This document shows positions 49,595 to 58,538 of a stretch of DNA of 64,000 nucleotides, piece after piece (within the stretch, counting starts at the first letter, position 1; each line of letters begins with the position of its first letter). This DNA comes from Promicromonospora sukumoe (lineage in GTDB: Bacteria > Actinomycetota > Actinomycetes > Actinomycetales > Cellulomonadaceae), in assembly GCF_014137995.1 (NCBI RefSeq), contig NZ_JACGWV010000002.1, positions 1,302,001 to 1,366,000 of the forward strand. The letters run 5' to 3'. The translations under genes were made by a program, and so were the position numbers. Under the pieces are notes generated by a model. It was not told the DNA's origin. It did no database searches and was given only the letters and a program-made list of their open reading frames with translations.

Positions 49595-50605
49595 GTGCCC
49601 CTGCCCGAGCCCTACGCCACCTGGTTTCCCGACGCCCCGATCGACGGCACCTACGGGTACGACCGGGACGCGCTGCTCGCCGTCGAGCCCGTTCCGGCGC
49701 CCGCCGGCTTCGCCGAGCTGTGGCAGGGATGGTTCGCGGCCTCGCGGGTGGTACGCCCCGAGCCTCGGCTGACGTCGCTCGGCCGGCAGGGGGCGCACGA
49801 CCTCTACGAGGTGGAGCACGCGGGCGCCGACGGGCTGCGGCTGCGGGGCTGGCTGGCGCTGCCGTCCGAGGGCCGGGCCCGGGTCGGCGTGGTGCACGGC
49901 CACGGTTACGGCGGCCGGGACGCACCCGCCTTCGACCGCGTGCCCGACGACGCCGCCGTCGTCTTCCCCGTGGCCCGCGGGCTCGGGGCGCTCAACAGCG
50001 GCGTCGGCGCGCCCGACGAGGCGGCCGAGCACGTGGTGCACGGCATCGGCTCGGTGGCGACCTACTCGCTGGGCCGCTGCGCCGTCGACCTGTGGCACGC
50101 GGCCGACGCCCTGGTGGAGGTGGCCGGCGACCTGCCCCTCTACTACGTGGGCGAGAGCTTCGGCGGGATCGGTGCGCTGGCCCTGCCGTGGGACCGCCGG
50201 TTCGTGGGCGCGACCTTCGTGGTACCGAGCTTCGGGCAGTACGACGTGCGGCTCGGGCTGGAGTGCACGGGCAGCGGCGAGGCCGTGCGCCGGTACGTCG
50301 CGGAGCACCCCGAGGCCCGGGACGTGCTGCGCTACTTCGACACGTCGACGGCGGCCGGGTACCTGCGCATCCCCGTGCGCTGCGAGTGCGCCCTGTGGGA
50401 CGCGGCGGTGCCGCCGCCCGGGCAGTTCGCCGTGGCGAACGCGGTGGCGGCCGTCGCCGCGACCCGGGCCGGCGGGGCGGCCTGCCCCGCGCTGGAGCTG
50501 GAGACGCTGCCGGCCGGTCACGCCGACTACCCCGGCGACGTGGATGTGAAGGCCCGGGCCGCATCGGCGACCCGGGGCCACATCGCGAGGTGCGTGGCTG
50601 GCTGA
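49595..50605 (+). CDS. Acetylxylan esterase-family alpha/beta hydrolase
   Basis: The 336 residues include the nucleophile elbow YYVGESFGGIGAL (Ser), oxyanion region VVHGHGYGGRD and a late His in LPAGHADYPG. This matches the AXE1 family that deacetylates sugars and cephalosporin C-type esters. There is no signal peptide, so it is cytoplasmic. Start GTG 49595. It is divergent from the dehydrogenase operon. Confidence 0.8.
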   Translation: MPLPEPYATWFPDAPIDGTYGYDRDALLAVEPVPAPAGFAELWQGWFAASRVVRPEPRLTSLGRQGAHDLYEVEHAGADGLRLRGWLALPSEGRARVGVVHGHGYGGRDAPAFDRVPDDAAVVFPVARGLGALNSGVGAPDEAAEHVVHGIGSVATYSLGRCAVDLWHAADALVEVAGDLPLYYVGESFGGIGALALPWDRRFVGATFVVPSFGQYDVRLGLECTGSGEAVRRYVAEHPEARDVLRYFDTSTAAGYLRIPVRCECALWDAAVPPPGQFAVANAVAAVAATRAGGAACPALELETLPAGHADYPGDVDVKARAASATRGHIARCVAG

Positions 50606-50654
50606 CCGGGCGCCGGGGCGGCGCGGGGCTGTGGTCGGCAGAACGTCAGACGGT

Positions 50655-50710
50655 CGGTAAAACGTCAGATGGTCGGCAGCTCGGAATGCCGATCGTCTGA
50701 CGTTCTACCG
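50655..50710. terminator. 24-bp imperfect hairpin between convergent genes
   Basis: The arm at 50655-50678 pairs with 50687-50710 with a few mismatches. The left arm is also partly duplicated upstream (AACGTCAGACGGTCGG at 50642). It ends both the esterase and the MFS transcripts. Confidence 0.7.
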
Positions 50711-50711
50711 A

Positions 50712-52226
50712 TCACGCTGCATCCCGCGCGACGCGGTGCGCCAGCAGCGCGAACACCACGGCGCACCCGGCCTGGACGGTCAGAGCGGCGACCAGGCCGA
50801 CGGTCAGCCCGGACCCCGTCCCGGTGGCGTCCGCCGCGGCAGTCCCACCGGCCGCTCCACCCGCCAGGCCGGCCACGGCGTGGAAGAGCCCGCCCAGCAG
50901 GGCCACGCCCAGGCCGATCCCGAGCTGCTGCAGCGTGGTCAGCAGTCCGCCCGCGACGCCGGCCGCCCAGACCGGGGTGCGCGAGAGCACCGTCTGCAGC
51001 GCGGGCCCGTACATGAAGGCCTGCGCGGCACCGAGGACGACGAGCAGCGGCTGCAGCGCCGGCGGGGCGCTCCGGCCGCCGTCGAGCCCGACGACCAGCG
51101 CGATGGCGAGCAGCGCCGCGGCCTGACCGGACGCGGCGTAGACCATGATCCGCGGCCCCACCCGGCGCAGGATGCCCGGCAGCAGCAGCGCGGCGACGAG
51201 GAACCCGCCGCCGAAGCCGAGCGTCAGCATCGCGACGTCCCAGCCGTCCGCGCCCCAGGCGGTCGGCGAGTACTCCGAGACCTCGTAGAGGAACGCGCTG
51301 TAGGAGACGAAGAACAGCAGCGTCAGGGTCAGGCCGATCCGCACCGCCGGGACGCGCAGCACGCTCGGCGGCGCCACGGGCAGCCCGCCCCGTCGTTCCG
51401 TGGCGCGCTGGGCGAGGCCGAAGGCCGTCAGGGTCACCGCGGCGACGGCCAGCAGGCCGAGCGACCAGGCCGGCCACCCCGCCGTCGGGCCGAGGGTCAG
51501 CGGCACGACCAGCGCCACGAGCCCGCCGCCGAGCAGGGCGGCGCCCCGCAGGTCGAGCCCGAGCGGCGCCGGTGAGCGGGACTCCGGGACGGCGCGCAGG
51601 CCGAGCAGCGCCACCAGTGCGATGAGACCGGTGACCACCTGGACCGCTCGCCAGGCCAGGTGCTCCGGCAGCGCGACGGTGGTCGCGCCCGCCACGACCT
51701 GGCCGGCGATCGAGGCGACCGCGCCGGCCGCCGTGAACAGGATGATCCCGCGGGTGCGGAGCCGGTCGGGCGCCGTGGCCTGGATGCTCGTCAGCACCTG
51801 GGGCGTGAACAGTCCGGCGGCCAGGCCCAGGGCCGCACGCAGGGCCACCAGGGAGACCACGTCCTGAGCGAGGCCGGTCAGGACTGCCAGCACGCCGAAG
51901 GCGACCAGCCCGATCCTGAGGAGCCTCCGGCGGCCGTAGCGGTCGCCCAGCCGCCCGGAGACCACCAGCCCGGCGGCGAAGGTGGTGGTGTAGGCGGACA
52001 GCACGAGCGCCCCGCCCGACGGGCCGGCGGCCAGATCCGCCCGGATCGCGGGCACCAGCAGGTTCACCGCGCCGAACGTGAAGTTCACGGGCAGGAAGGC
52101 GAGCAGCAGCACGGCCAGGCCGCCCCAGGTCAGCGCCGGCGCCATGGCGGGGAGCGGCCGTGCCGGGCGCTCGGGGTGGGCCGGCAGCGCGCCGGGGTCG
52201 ACCGCGGTGGGGAGAGATGTCGTCAT
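50712..52226 (-). CDS. MFS transporter, DHA2 (14-helix) drug efflux type
   Basis: The 504 residues have about 14 membrane helices. Motif A is GRLGDRYGRRRLL, with the motif-C-like GAVASIAGQVVAG. Members export antibiotics or dyes using the proton gradient. ATG 52226 is 103 bp from the divergent XRE regulator, which probably controls it. Confidence 0.88.
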   Translation of the reverse strand: MTTSLPTAVDPGALPAHPERPARPLPAMAPALTWGGLAVLLLAFLPVNFTFGAVNLLVPAIRADLAAGPSGGALVLSAYTTTFAAGLVVSGRLGDRYGRRRLLRIGLVAFGVLAVLTGLAQDVVSLVALRAALGLAAGLFTPQVLTSIQATAPDRLRTRGIILFTAAGAVASIAGQVVAGATTVALPEHLAWRAVQVVTGLIALVALLGLRAVPESRSPAPLGLDLRGAALLGGGLVALVVPLTLGPTAGWPAWSLGLLAVAAVTLTAFGLAQRATERRGGLPVAPPSVLRVPAVRIGLTLTLLFFVSYSAFLYEVSEYSPTAWGADGWDVAMLTLGFGGGFLVAALLLPGILRRVGPRIMVYAASGQAAALLAIALVVGLDGGRSAPPALQPLLVVLGAAQAFMYGPALQTVLSRTPVWAAGVAGGLLTTLQQLGIGLGVALLGGLFHAVAGLAGGAAGGTAAADATGTGSGLTVGLVAALTVQAGCAVVFALLAHRVARDAA

Positions 52227-52252
52227 GCCCTCGACGGTGCGCCGCTCGCCAT

Positions 52253-52264
52253 CCTGGTACCAGG
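52253..52264. promoter_or_regulatory. CCTGGTACCAGG palindrome in the MFS/XRE divergent region
   Basis: A perfect 12-bp palindrome lies 27 bp upstream of the MFS start. A partial copy (ACCTGGTTG) lies near 52290 next to a TTGACA. It is a likely operator of the divergent regulator. Confidence 0.6.
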
Positions 52265-52328
52265 AGCCTGTCCATACGGGTATTGACACCACCTGGTTGC
52301 CCACGCCCCGCGGGGTGACACTGGTCGG

Positions 52329-53228
52329 GTGACGAGTACCGCACCGGACCACAAGGCGCTCGGCGCCTTCCTACGGGAGCGCCGCGGGCGTGTGACGCCG
52401 GCCGACGTCGGGCTGCCGCACGCCGGCCGGCGCCGGACCCCTGGTCTGCGCCGCGAGGAGGTGGCGCAGCTCGCCGGGGTGGGTGTCACCTGGTACACGT
52501 GGCTCGAGCAGGGGCGGGCGCCCCACCCGTCGGACCAGGTGCTCGACGCCGTCGCGCGGACGCTGCGCCTGCGTCCCGAGGAGCGCCGGCACCTCATGCT
52601 CCTGGCCGGCCGAGCGGCCGACCCCGGGGCTGACGCGCCGAACCCGCTGATGGAGGTGCGCCCCGAGCACATCGCCCTGCTGGAGCGGCTGCTGCCCTTC
52701 CCCGCCGCGATCCAGACCGCGACGTACGACCTGGTCGCGGCCAACCGCAGCTACCGGTTCCTGTTCGGCGACCTCGACTCGGTGGATCCCGTCGACCGGA
52801 ACTGCGCCTGGCTCCTGTTCATGAACGACGAGTGGCGCGACAGCCTCGTGGAGCCCGAGGTGGTGCTCCGTGACCTCGCCGGACGCCTCCGCGCGCGGGA
52901 GGCCGAGTTCCGGCAGCACCCGAGGTGGAGCGGACTGCTGGGCGGCCTGCGCGAGCACTCGCCGGAGTTCGTGCGGTACTGGGACGAGCACGAGGTGCGG
53001 GGCGACCGGCCCGGACAACTGCGTCGCTACCTGTCCTCCCGGGTGGGCAGGCTCGATACCGTCTTCCAGGGTCTGTGGCTCGACCGCGACCGGGGTGAGC
53101 GGATGGTCGTGCTCACTCCCGCCGACGCCGACTCGGCCCGCCGGCTCGAGCGCCTCGACTCCCTGGTGGGCGCCGCGCCCGCCTGGACGGCACGGGACGG
53201 CGTGCTGGCGGACGCGATGATCGGCTGA
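52329..53228 (+). CDS. XRE-family regulator with MmyB-like ligand domain
   Basis: The 299 residues have an N-terminal HTH (RRTPGLRREEVAQLAGVGVT, then WYTWLEQGR), and a C-terminal MmyB_LBD with NRSYRFLFGDL and YWDEHEVRGD. This class is very common in actinobacteria and usually represses a divergent enzyme or transporter gene. Start GTG 52329. Confidence 0.9.
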   Translation: MTSTAPDHKALGAFLRERRGRVTPADVGLPHAGRRRTPGLRREEVAQLAGVGVTWYTWLEQGRAPHPSDQVLDAVARTLRLRPEERRHLMLLAGRAADPGADAPNPLMEVRPEHIALLERLLPFPAAIQTATYDLVAANRSYRFLFGDLDSVDPVDRNCAWLLFMNDEWRDSLVEPEVVLRDLAGRLRAREAEFRQHPRWSGLLGGLREHSPEFVRYWDEHEVRGDRPGQLRRYLSSRVGRLDTVFQGLWLDRDRGERMVVLTPADADSARRLERLDSLVGAAPAWTARDGVLADAMIG

Positions 53229-53241
53229 GCCGGGCGGCGCC

Positions 53242-53277
53242 GTCCGTCGGGGACCGTCCGTCGGGGACCGTCCGTCA
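53242..53277 (+). repeat. 14-bp tandem repeat between convergent genes
   Basis: GTCCGTCGGGGACC occurs twice in tandem plus a partial third copy that includes the aminotransferase stop codon. GGACGGTCCCC-type pairing could form a hairpin. Confidence 0.6.
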
Positions 53278-54363
53278 GCGCCAGGTGGCCGCTATGCGGA
53301 GGAACGCGTCGTTGGCCTCGGTCTCGCCGATGGTCACGCGGAGCCCGTCGCCCGCGAAGGGACGGACCAGGACGCCGCCGCCGCTCGCCTCGGCGGCACG
53401 CTGCGCCGTCGGCTCGCCGAGCCCGAACCAGACGAAGTTGGCCTGCGTGTCGGGAAGCGCCCAGCCCTGCTCGCGCAGCGCCCCGGTGACCCGGGTGCGC
53501 TCGGTGATCAGCGCGTCCACGCGCTCCAGCAGCTCGCCCTGCGCGGCGGGCGCCAGCGACGCCAGCGCCGCGACCTGCGCGATGTGCGAGACGCCGAACG
53601 GCGTGGACACCGCTCGGATGCCCGCGGCCAGCCGGGGCTCCGCGACCGCGTAGCCGACCCGCAGGCCCGCCAGCCCGTAGGCCTTGGACAGGGTGCGCAG
53701 CAGCACCACGTTCGGGTGCCGGCGCAGCAGGTCGACGCCGTCGGCCACGCGGGGGTCGCGGACGAACTCCAGGTAGGCCTCGTCCACGACGACGAGCACG
53801 TCCCGGGGCACCGCGGCGAGGAACGTCTCCAGCTCGTCGGCGTGCACGGCGGGGCCGGTCGGGTTGTTCGGCGTGCAGACCAGGACCACGCGGGTGGCGG
53901 GCGTGACGGCCGCGGCCATCGCGGGGAGGTCGAGCCGGCCCGTGCCCTCCTGGACCGGGACGGTGACGGCCTTGCCGCCCGCGACGGCGACCGCGATCGG
54001 GTACGCCTCGAAGGAGCGCCACGGGAAGACGACCTCGTCACCGTGCTCGACGACGGCCTGCAGCACGTGCGCGAGCACCGCGACCGAGCCGTTGCCGACG
54101 ACGACGTTCTCCGCGACCACGCCGGTGTGGGCCGCGAGCGCCTCGACGAGCTCGCCGGCATACATGTCCGGGTACCGGTTGACCTCGGTCGCGCCCCGCG
54201 CGATCGCCTCCAGCACGGACGGCAGCGGCGGGTAGGGGTTCTCGTTGGACGAGAGCTTCCACACCTGGGCACCGGCGCCGGCGCGCGCTCCGGGGACGTA
54301 GGCGGGGAGGGCCGACACGGCGGCGCGGAGCGGTACGAATGCTTCTTCCACGAGGGTCAGCAT
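53275..54363 (-). CDS. hisC: Histidinol-phosphate / aromatic amino acid aminotransferase
   Basis: The 362 residues are a fold-type I PLP enzyme with KLSSNENPYPP, TPNNPTGP, VVVDEAYLEF and the PLP lysine in RTLSKAYGLAGLRVGY. It may transfer amino groups to histidinol phosphate or, as a Pat-type, to phenylpyruvate; no his operon is nearby, so the second is quite possible. The annotated start is only 14 bp from the start of the divergent holin-like gene, so promoters must lie inside coding DNA or the start is later. Confidence 0.85.
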   Translation of the reverse strand: MLTLVEEAFVPLRAAVSALPAYVPGARAGAGAQVWKLSSNENPYPPLPSVLEAIARGATEVNRYPDMYAGELVEALAAHTGVVAENVVVGNGSVAVLAHVLQAVVEHGDEVVFPWRSFEAYPIAVAVAGGKAVTVPVQEGTGRLDLPAMAAAVTPATRVVLVCTPNNPTGPAVHADELETFLAAVPRDVLVVVDEAYLEFVRDPRVADGVDLLRRHPNVVLLRTLSKAYGLAGLRVGYAVAEPRLAAGIRAVSTPFGVSHIAQVAALASLAPAAQGELLERVDALITERTRVTGALREQGWALPDTQANFVWFGLGEPTAQRAAEASGGGVLVRPFAGDGLRVTIGETEANDAFLRIAATWR

Positions 54364-54377
54364 GCCACGATGACCGG

Positions 54378-54785
54378 ATGAAGCTCGTCGCGCAGATCCT
54401 CATCACCGCACTGGCCATCGCGCTGTCGTCCCTGATCCTCGGGTCCCACATGGATGTCGTGAGCAACGGGACCACGCTCGGCACGATCCTCGCCGTCATC
54501 GTGGTCGCCGTGGTCTACGGACTCGTCCACATGATCGTGAAGCCGATCGTCCAGCTCATCTCGCTGCCGCTCTACATCCTGACCCTCGGTCTGGTGTCGG
54601 TGCTCATCAACGCGCTGATGCTGTGGATCACGACGCTCATCACGAACCAGTCCTGGTTCTCCGACACCCCGAACTGGGGCCTGGAGATCAACGGCGGCTT
54701 CTGGTGGTTCGTGCTGGCGGCGATCGTGATCTCCGTGGTGCAGACCATCCTGCTGGCGGTGCTGCCCAAGCGGATCTCGGAGTGA
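54378..54785 (+). CDS. Phage-holin-family four-helix membrane protein
   Basis: The 135 residues have four hydrophobic segments (about 4-22, 36-58, 60-84, 107-129). IVKPIVQLISLPLYILTLGL is the signature of the chromosomal mycobacterial-type phage holin family IV (YvlD-like). No phage genes surround it, so it is a housekeeping membrane protein. It ends 35 bp before the convergent lipase-like gene. Confidence 0.8.
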   Translation: MKLVAQILITALAIALSSLILGSHMDVVSNGTTLGTILAVIVVAVVYGLVHMIVKPIVQLISLPLYILTLGLVSVLINALMLWITTLITNQSWFSDTPNWGLEINGGFWWFVLAAIVISVVQTILLAVLPKRISE

Positions 54786-54819
54786 GCCGGGGCTGACCCG
54801 GGTCACGGCCTGATCCGGG

Positions 54820-56325
54820 TCACGTGCCCGCGCGTTCGGCCCGGTAGAACACGGTGCTCACCTCCGGGCCGGTCAGCCGGGCGCCGATCCGGTCGGCCGC
54901 GCCAACCACCCGGGGGTCGCCCGAGGCGAGGGCCAGGTCGAGCGTGCGGACGTGCGTGGCGACCGCGTGCGCCTGCGGCAGGCTGCCCGACGCCGCCCGG
55001 TCGCCCACAGCGACCGAGTCCCGCAGCGACCGGACCACGGTGACGCGGTCGCGTGTGCGCGGGTTCTCCGCGGCGGACCGGCCGTCGGTGTTCGAGACGA
55101 GCTCCTCCGGCGTCTCCAGGTGCAGCACCGGGACGCCGGGCGGCGTGTTCAGCAGGCCCGTCGGCGCGCCGGCTGTGACCAGCCCGCCGACCCGGTACCG
55201 CTCGGTGAAACCCGCCCGCGAGACGAGCGCGGCGGCGGCGATCCCGCCGAGGCTGTGCCCCACGAGGGTCACGGGCTCGTCGGGTCCGACGCCGGAGTCC
55301 GCCAGCGCGTCCTCGATCGCCGCCGTGGCGCCGTCGGCCTGGCCCGCGACCAGCTCGAGGTCGGTCCGGCCGTCCCAGGGGTGGTCCGCGGGCAGGGCGG
55401 ACTGGGTGCCCGGGACCAGCACCGTCCAGGACACCCCGCCGTCGGCGCCCGTGACCCGCTGGACGGCGATCGTGGCCGCGGGGGCGCCGCCCGTGCCCGG
55501 GTAGAGGTCGTCGACCCGGGCCAGCGCCTCCTGCACCGACCCGGCCCCGCTCGTGGACCACGCCGGGACCGCGCCGTGGGCGAAGTCCCCGGGGCCGAGC
55601 CGGGCCAGCCGGACGCCGGCGTCGTCGTTGCCGAGCAGAGGCGTCTCGCGGGCCACGTGCGCGAGCACACCGGCGGCGCCCTCCACGCCCGGTCTGCCCC
55701 CGGCGAGGCCGGGCCGGGCCAGCGCGACGCCGCCGCCCAGGCCGGTGACCGCCTCGTCCGAGTACGGGGACAGGCCGCGCGTGAGACCGGACCCGAGCCG
55801 GCCGGTGAGTGCCGACGGGAGGCCCCCGGCGAGCCCGCTGCCGACCAGACGCGCGCCCACCTCCGCACCACCCACGACGCCGATCCCCGCCAGTCCTGCC
55901 CAGCCCAGGACGCCGAACGCCGCCCCGGTGCCGAACGCCCACGCCGTGACGAGCCCGCCGACCAGGCGTTCCGCCGTCGACTCGGCCTCCTCGTACAGGC
56001 CGGCCGCGCGGAGCAGCCGCCAGCCGAGCAGGTCGCAGAGGTCGGCCCGGTCGGTGAGGTGTCGGGCGGCGTCCAGGGCGAGGGTCTGCGGGGCGAGCGC
56101 TGCTCCCGCGGGGCCGAGCGGCTCCCACGGCCCGGCCGCACCGCCCGGGACGACCGCGAGGTCACGGCTCACCCCGAGGCAGCACAGCGCGGCCGCCCGC
56201 AGGTCGTCCGCCGCGCGGGCCAGCAGTGCGGCGGCACGCCGCACGGACGCCGTCTCGACGGCCGACGCGCCCTTCCCGCCGTAGACCGTGACCGTGTCCT
56301 CGGGCCGCCAGGGTCCCCCGCTCAC
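54820..56325 (-). CDS. Alpha/beta-hydrolase (lipase-like) with N-terminal helical WXG-like domain
   Basis: The 501 residues begin with a helical Ala/Leu/Arg-rich region (about 18-100) like the ESX/LXG type, then Gly-rich hydrophobic stretches (about 130-165). The lipase domain has nucleophile LVGHSLGGIAAAAL and His near the end (PQAHAVATHVRTL). GTG 56325 overlaps the previous stop (GTGA). The arrangement of a small helical partner plus a large enzyme resembles type VII-secreted substrates, but no ESX motor genes are in the window. Confidence 0.7.
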   Translation of the reverse strand: MSGGPWRPEDTVTVYGGKGASAVETASVRRAAALLARAADDLRAAALCCLGVSRDLAVVPGGAAGPWEPLGPAGAALAPQTLALDAARHLTDRADLCDLLGWRLLRAAGLYEEAESTAERLVGGLVTAWAFGTGAAFGVLGWAGLAGIGVVGGAEVGARLVGSGLAGGLPSALTGRLGSGLTRGLSPYSDEAVTGLGGGVALARPGLAGGRPGVEGAAGVLAHVARETPLLGNDDAGVRLARLGPGDFAHGAVPAWSTSGAGSVQEALARVDDLYPGTGGAPAATIAVQRVTGADGGVSWTVLVPGTQSALPADHPWDGRTDLELVAGQADGATAAIEDALADSGVGPDEPVTLVGHSLGGIAAAALVSRAGFTERYRVGGLVTAGAPTGLLNTPPGVPVLHLETPEELVSNTDGRSAAENPRTRDRVTVVRSLRDSVAVGDRAASGSLPQAHAVATHVRTLDLALASGDPRVVGAADRIGARLTGPEVSTVFYRAERAGT

Positions 56326-56558
56326 CGCACCCACCCGCCGTACGCGAGCCGTAGGGCCCCCTCCAGCACGGCCCGGTCCTGGACCAGAGCACGCGCCACG
56401 TCGCCGACCGCCACCCGGTACAGCTCCGCCGCACGGGCACACCACTCGACCTCGGCCGCGGCCCGTACCCCCACCACCGCCCCGTCCACCAGGTCCGCGG
56501 CCCGCAGGAGCGCGGGCACGGCGCTCTCCGGGACGGGGAAGCACGACGGGCCGCTCAT
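56322..56558 (-). CDS. Small helical WXG100-like partner protein (78 aa)
   Basis: It is an all-helical protein (VPALLRAADLVDGAVVGVRA ... AAELYRVAVGDVARALVQDR) ending LAYGGWVR. Length and heptad-like pattern resemble WXG100/ESX-type chaperone partners, although W-x-G appears only as GGW near the end. It is coupled to the lipase-like gene by GTGA. Confidence 0.6.
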   Translation of the reverse strand: MSGPSCFPVPESAVPALLRAADLVDGAVVGVRAAAEVEWCARAAELYRVAVGDVARALVQDRAVLEGALRLAYGGWVR

Positions 56559-56827
56559 GGCCGGTCTCTGTTCATCGGCGCTCGCACTCCCTGGGTCGAC
56601 CGGTCACGTGTCCCGATGACGTTACGCAGGGCCTGTGGTCCGGCGTCGGGCCGCCAGGGGCGTCTGTGCACGGACGGCCCGAACGGCCACCTGTGGTCGG
56701 GCTCGCTCCCGCGGGACGCCGTCGGGAGGGTCTCTCCCGACCGGTGTGCCGATCGGTCGCACAGCATCACGCCATGCCTGTGGACAACGAGGCGGCCCGA
56801 AGACGGGCCCGTGGGAGAATGGAGCAC

Positions 56828-58324
56828 GTGCCTGAGACCACCGCCCCTGCTGCCAGCCCTGCCGACTCCGCCGGCGCCGTCACCCGCGTCGCGCTCGCGG
56901 AGGTGAGCCCGGCCATCGCGCTCGGCCCGCTCGACGGCCGGTACCGCAAGGCCGTCGCGCCGCTCGTGGACCACCTGAGCGAGGCCGCACTGAACCGCGA
57001 GCGCATCCACGTCGAGGTGGAGTGGCTCATCACGCTGTGCAACGGTGCGGAGGGCGTCGAGGCGCCGGTCGTGCCGGGGGCTCCGACGCTGTCGCAGCAG
57101 GAGGTCGACTACCTCCGCGCGATCCCCGCGACGTTCGGCGCGGACGAGATCGCCGAGCTGGCCGAGATCGAGCGCGAGACGGTGCACGATGTCAAGGCCG
57201 TCGAGTACTTCATCAAGCGGCGCATCGCCGCGGCGCCCGAGACGCTCGGCGAGACGAGCCTCCCCGCCGCCAGCGAGCTGGTGCACTTCGCCTGCACCAG
57301 CGAGGACATCAACAACCTGTCGTACGCCCTGATGGTGCGGGGCGCGGTGCGGGACGTCTGGCTGCCGGCCGCGACCGCCGTCGTCGACCAGCTCGCCGGC
57401 ATGGCACGCGAGCACGCCGCCGCGCCCCTGCTCAGCCGCACGCACGGCCAGCCCGCGACGCCGTCGACCCTGGGCAAGGAGCTCGCCGTGCTGGCGCACC
57501 GCCTGCGACGTCAGCTCCGGCGCGTCGAGGGGGCCGAGTTCCTGGGCAAGCTGAACGGCGCCACCGGCACCTACGGTGCCCACGTCGTCGCCGTCCCGAC
57601 GGCGGACTGGCCCGCGGTGTCGAAGGCGTTCGTCGAGGGTCTCGGCCTGGACTGGAACCCGCTGACCACGCAGATCGAGTCGCACGACTGGCAGGCCGAG
57701 GTCTACTCCGACGTCGCCCGCTTCAACCGCATCCTGCACAACCTGGCGACGGACGTGTGGACGTACATCTCGCTCGGGTTCTTCACGCAGATCCCGGTCG
57801 CGGGCGCCACGGGCTCGTCCACGATGCCGCACAAGGTGAACCCGATCCGGTTCGAGAACGCCGAGGCCAACCTCGAGATCTCGTGCTCGCTCCTGGACAC
57901 CCTCTCGGCGACGCTCGTGACCAGCCGCCTGCAGCGCGACCTCACCGACTCGACGACGCAGCGCAACATCGGGCCGGCGTTCGGGCACAGCCTGCTCGCG
58001 ATCGACAACGTGGCGCGCGGCCTGGACCGACTCGCCGTGAACGAGACGCTGCTGCGCGAGGACCTCGACGCAAACTGGGAGGTGCTGGGCGAGCCCGTCC
58101 AGTCCGCGATGCGCGCGGCGTCGGTCGCGGGCGTGCCCGGCATGGAGAACCCGTACGAGCGTCTCAAGGACCTCACGCGCGGCCAGCGCGTGGACGGCGC
58201 GCGCATGCGCGAGTTCGTCGCGGGCCTCGGCCTGCCGGACGACGTCGCCGCCCGCCTCGCCGCCCTGACCCCGGCGACGTACACGGGGCTGGCGGAGCAG
58301 CTGGTCAAGGACTACCTGGACTGA
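56828..58324 (+). CDS. purB: Adenylosuccinate lyase
   Basis: The 498 residues include LGPLDGRYRK, SRTHGQPATPSTLGKELAV and the fumarase/aspartase signature GSSTMPHKVNPIRFENAE with the catalytic Ser in the flexible loop. It catalyses two steps of purine synthesis: SAICAR to AICAR and adenylosuccinate to AMP. The length (with an Ala-rich N-terminus) fits the E. coli-like branch. GTG 56828 was chosen; ATG 56819 is 3 codons upstream. Confidence 0.95.
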   Translation: MPETTAPAASPADSAGAVTRVALAEVSPAIALGPLDGRYRKAVAPLVDHLSEAALNRERIHVEVEWLITLCNGAEGVEAPVVPGAPTLSQQEVDYLRAIPATFGADEIAELAEIERETVHDVKAVEYFIKRRIAAAPETLGETSLPAASELVHFACTSEDINNLSYALMVRGAVRDVWLPAATAVVDQLAGMAREHAAAPLLSRTHGQPATPSTLGKELAVLAHRLRRQLRRVEGAEFLGKLNGATGTYGAHVVAVPTADWPAVSKAFVEGLGLDWNPLTTQIESHDWQAEVYSDVARFNRILHNLATDVWTYISLGFFTQIPVAGATGSSTMPHKVNPIRFENAEANLEISCSLLDTLSATLVTSRLQRDLTDSTTQRNIGPAFGHSLLAIDNVARGLDRLAVNETLLREDLDANWEVLGEPVQSAMRAASVAGVPGMENPYERLKDLTRGQRVDGARMREFVAGLGLPDDVAARLAALTPATYTGLAEQLVKDYLD

Positions 58325-58413
58325 GGCGGAGGTGCAGCGCAGGTGGGGGCCGAGGAACGAGGCACTCGCCCGGAGCGGAACCGCAGCCTCAGGCCACATA
58401 GGTAGAGCCTGAA
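58322..58413 (+). repeat. Dispersed 93-nt stop-codon-linked repeat, copy 3
   Basis: It starts on the purB stop codon. Compared with copy 1 the closing stem changes from CTGAGCC/GGCTCAG to CTGAGGC/GCCTCAG, a compensatory C-G to G-C swap. One G is missing in the GGGTGGGG run. Confidence 0.85.
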
Positions 58414-58428
58414 GCCGAATGCGCCGAG

Positions 58429-58486
58429 CGGAACGCCCGGCCTGTTTGCGCGAGTCAGACCTCGCGCAAACAGGCCGGGCGTTCCG
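58429..58486 (+). terminator. 26-bp perfect hairpin behind purB
   Basis: Arms 58429-58454 and 58461-58486 are perfectly complementary with loop TCAGAC, followed by TTTGGG. It is a strong terminator, directly after the dispersed repeat. Confidence 0.85.
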
Positions 58487-58538
58487 TTTGGGCGAGATGG
58501 ACCAGGTGGGCCGGTCCGCGCTCCATACGATGGAGCGC

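Noticed and set aside
54378..54785. Prophage remnant because of the holin-like gene
   Set aside because: The surrounding genes are housekeeping; this holin-family membrane protein is a common chromosomal gene without linked lysin or structural genes.
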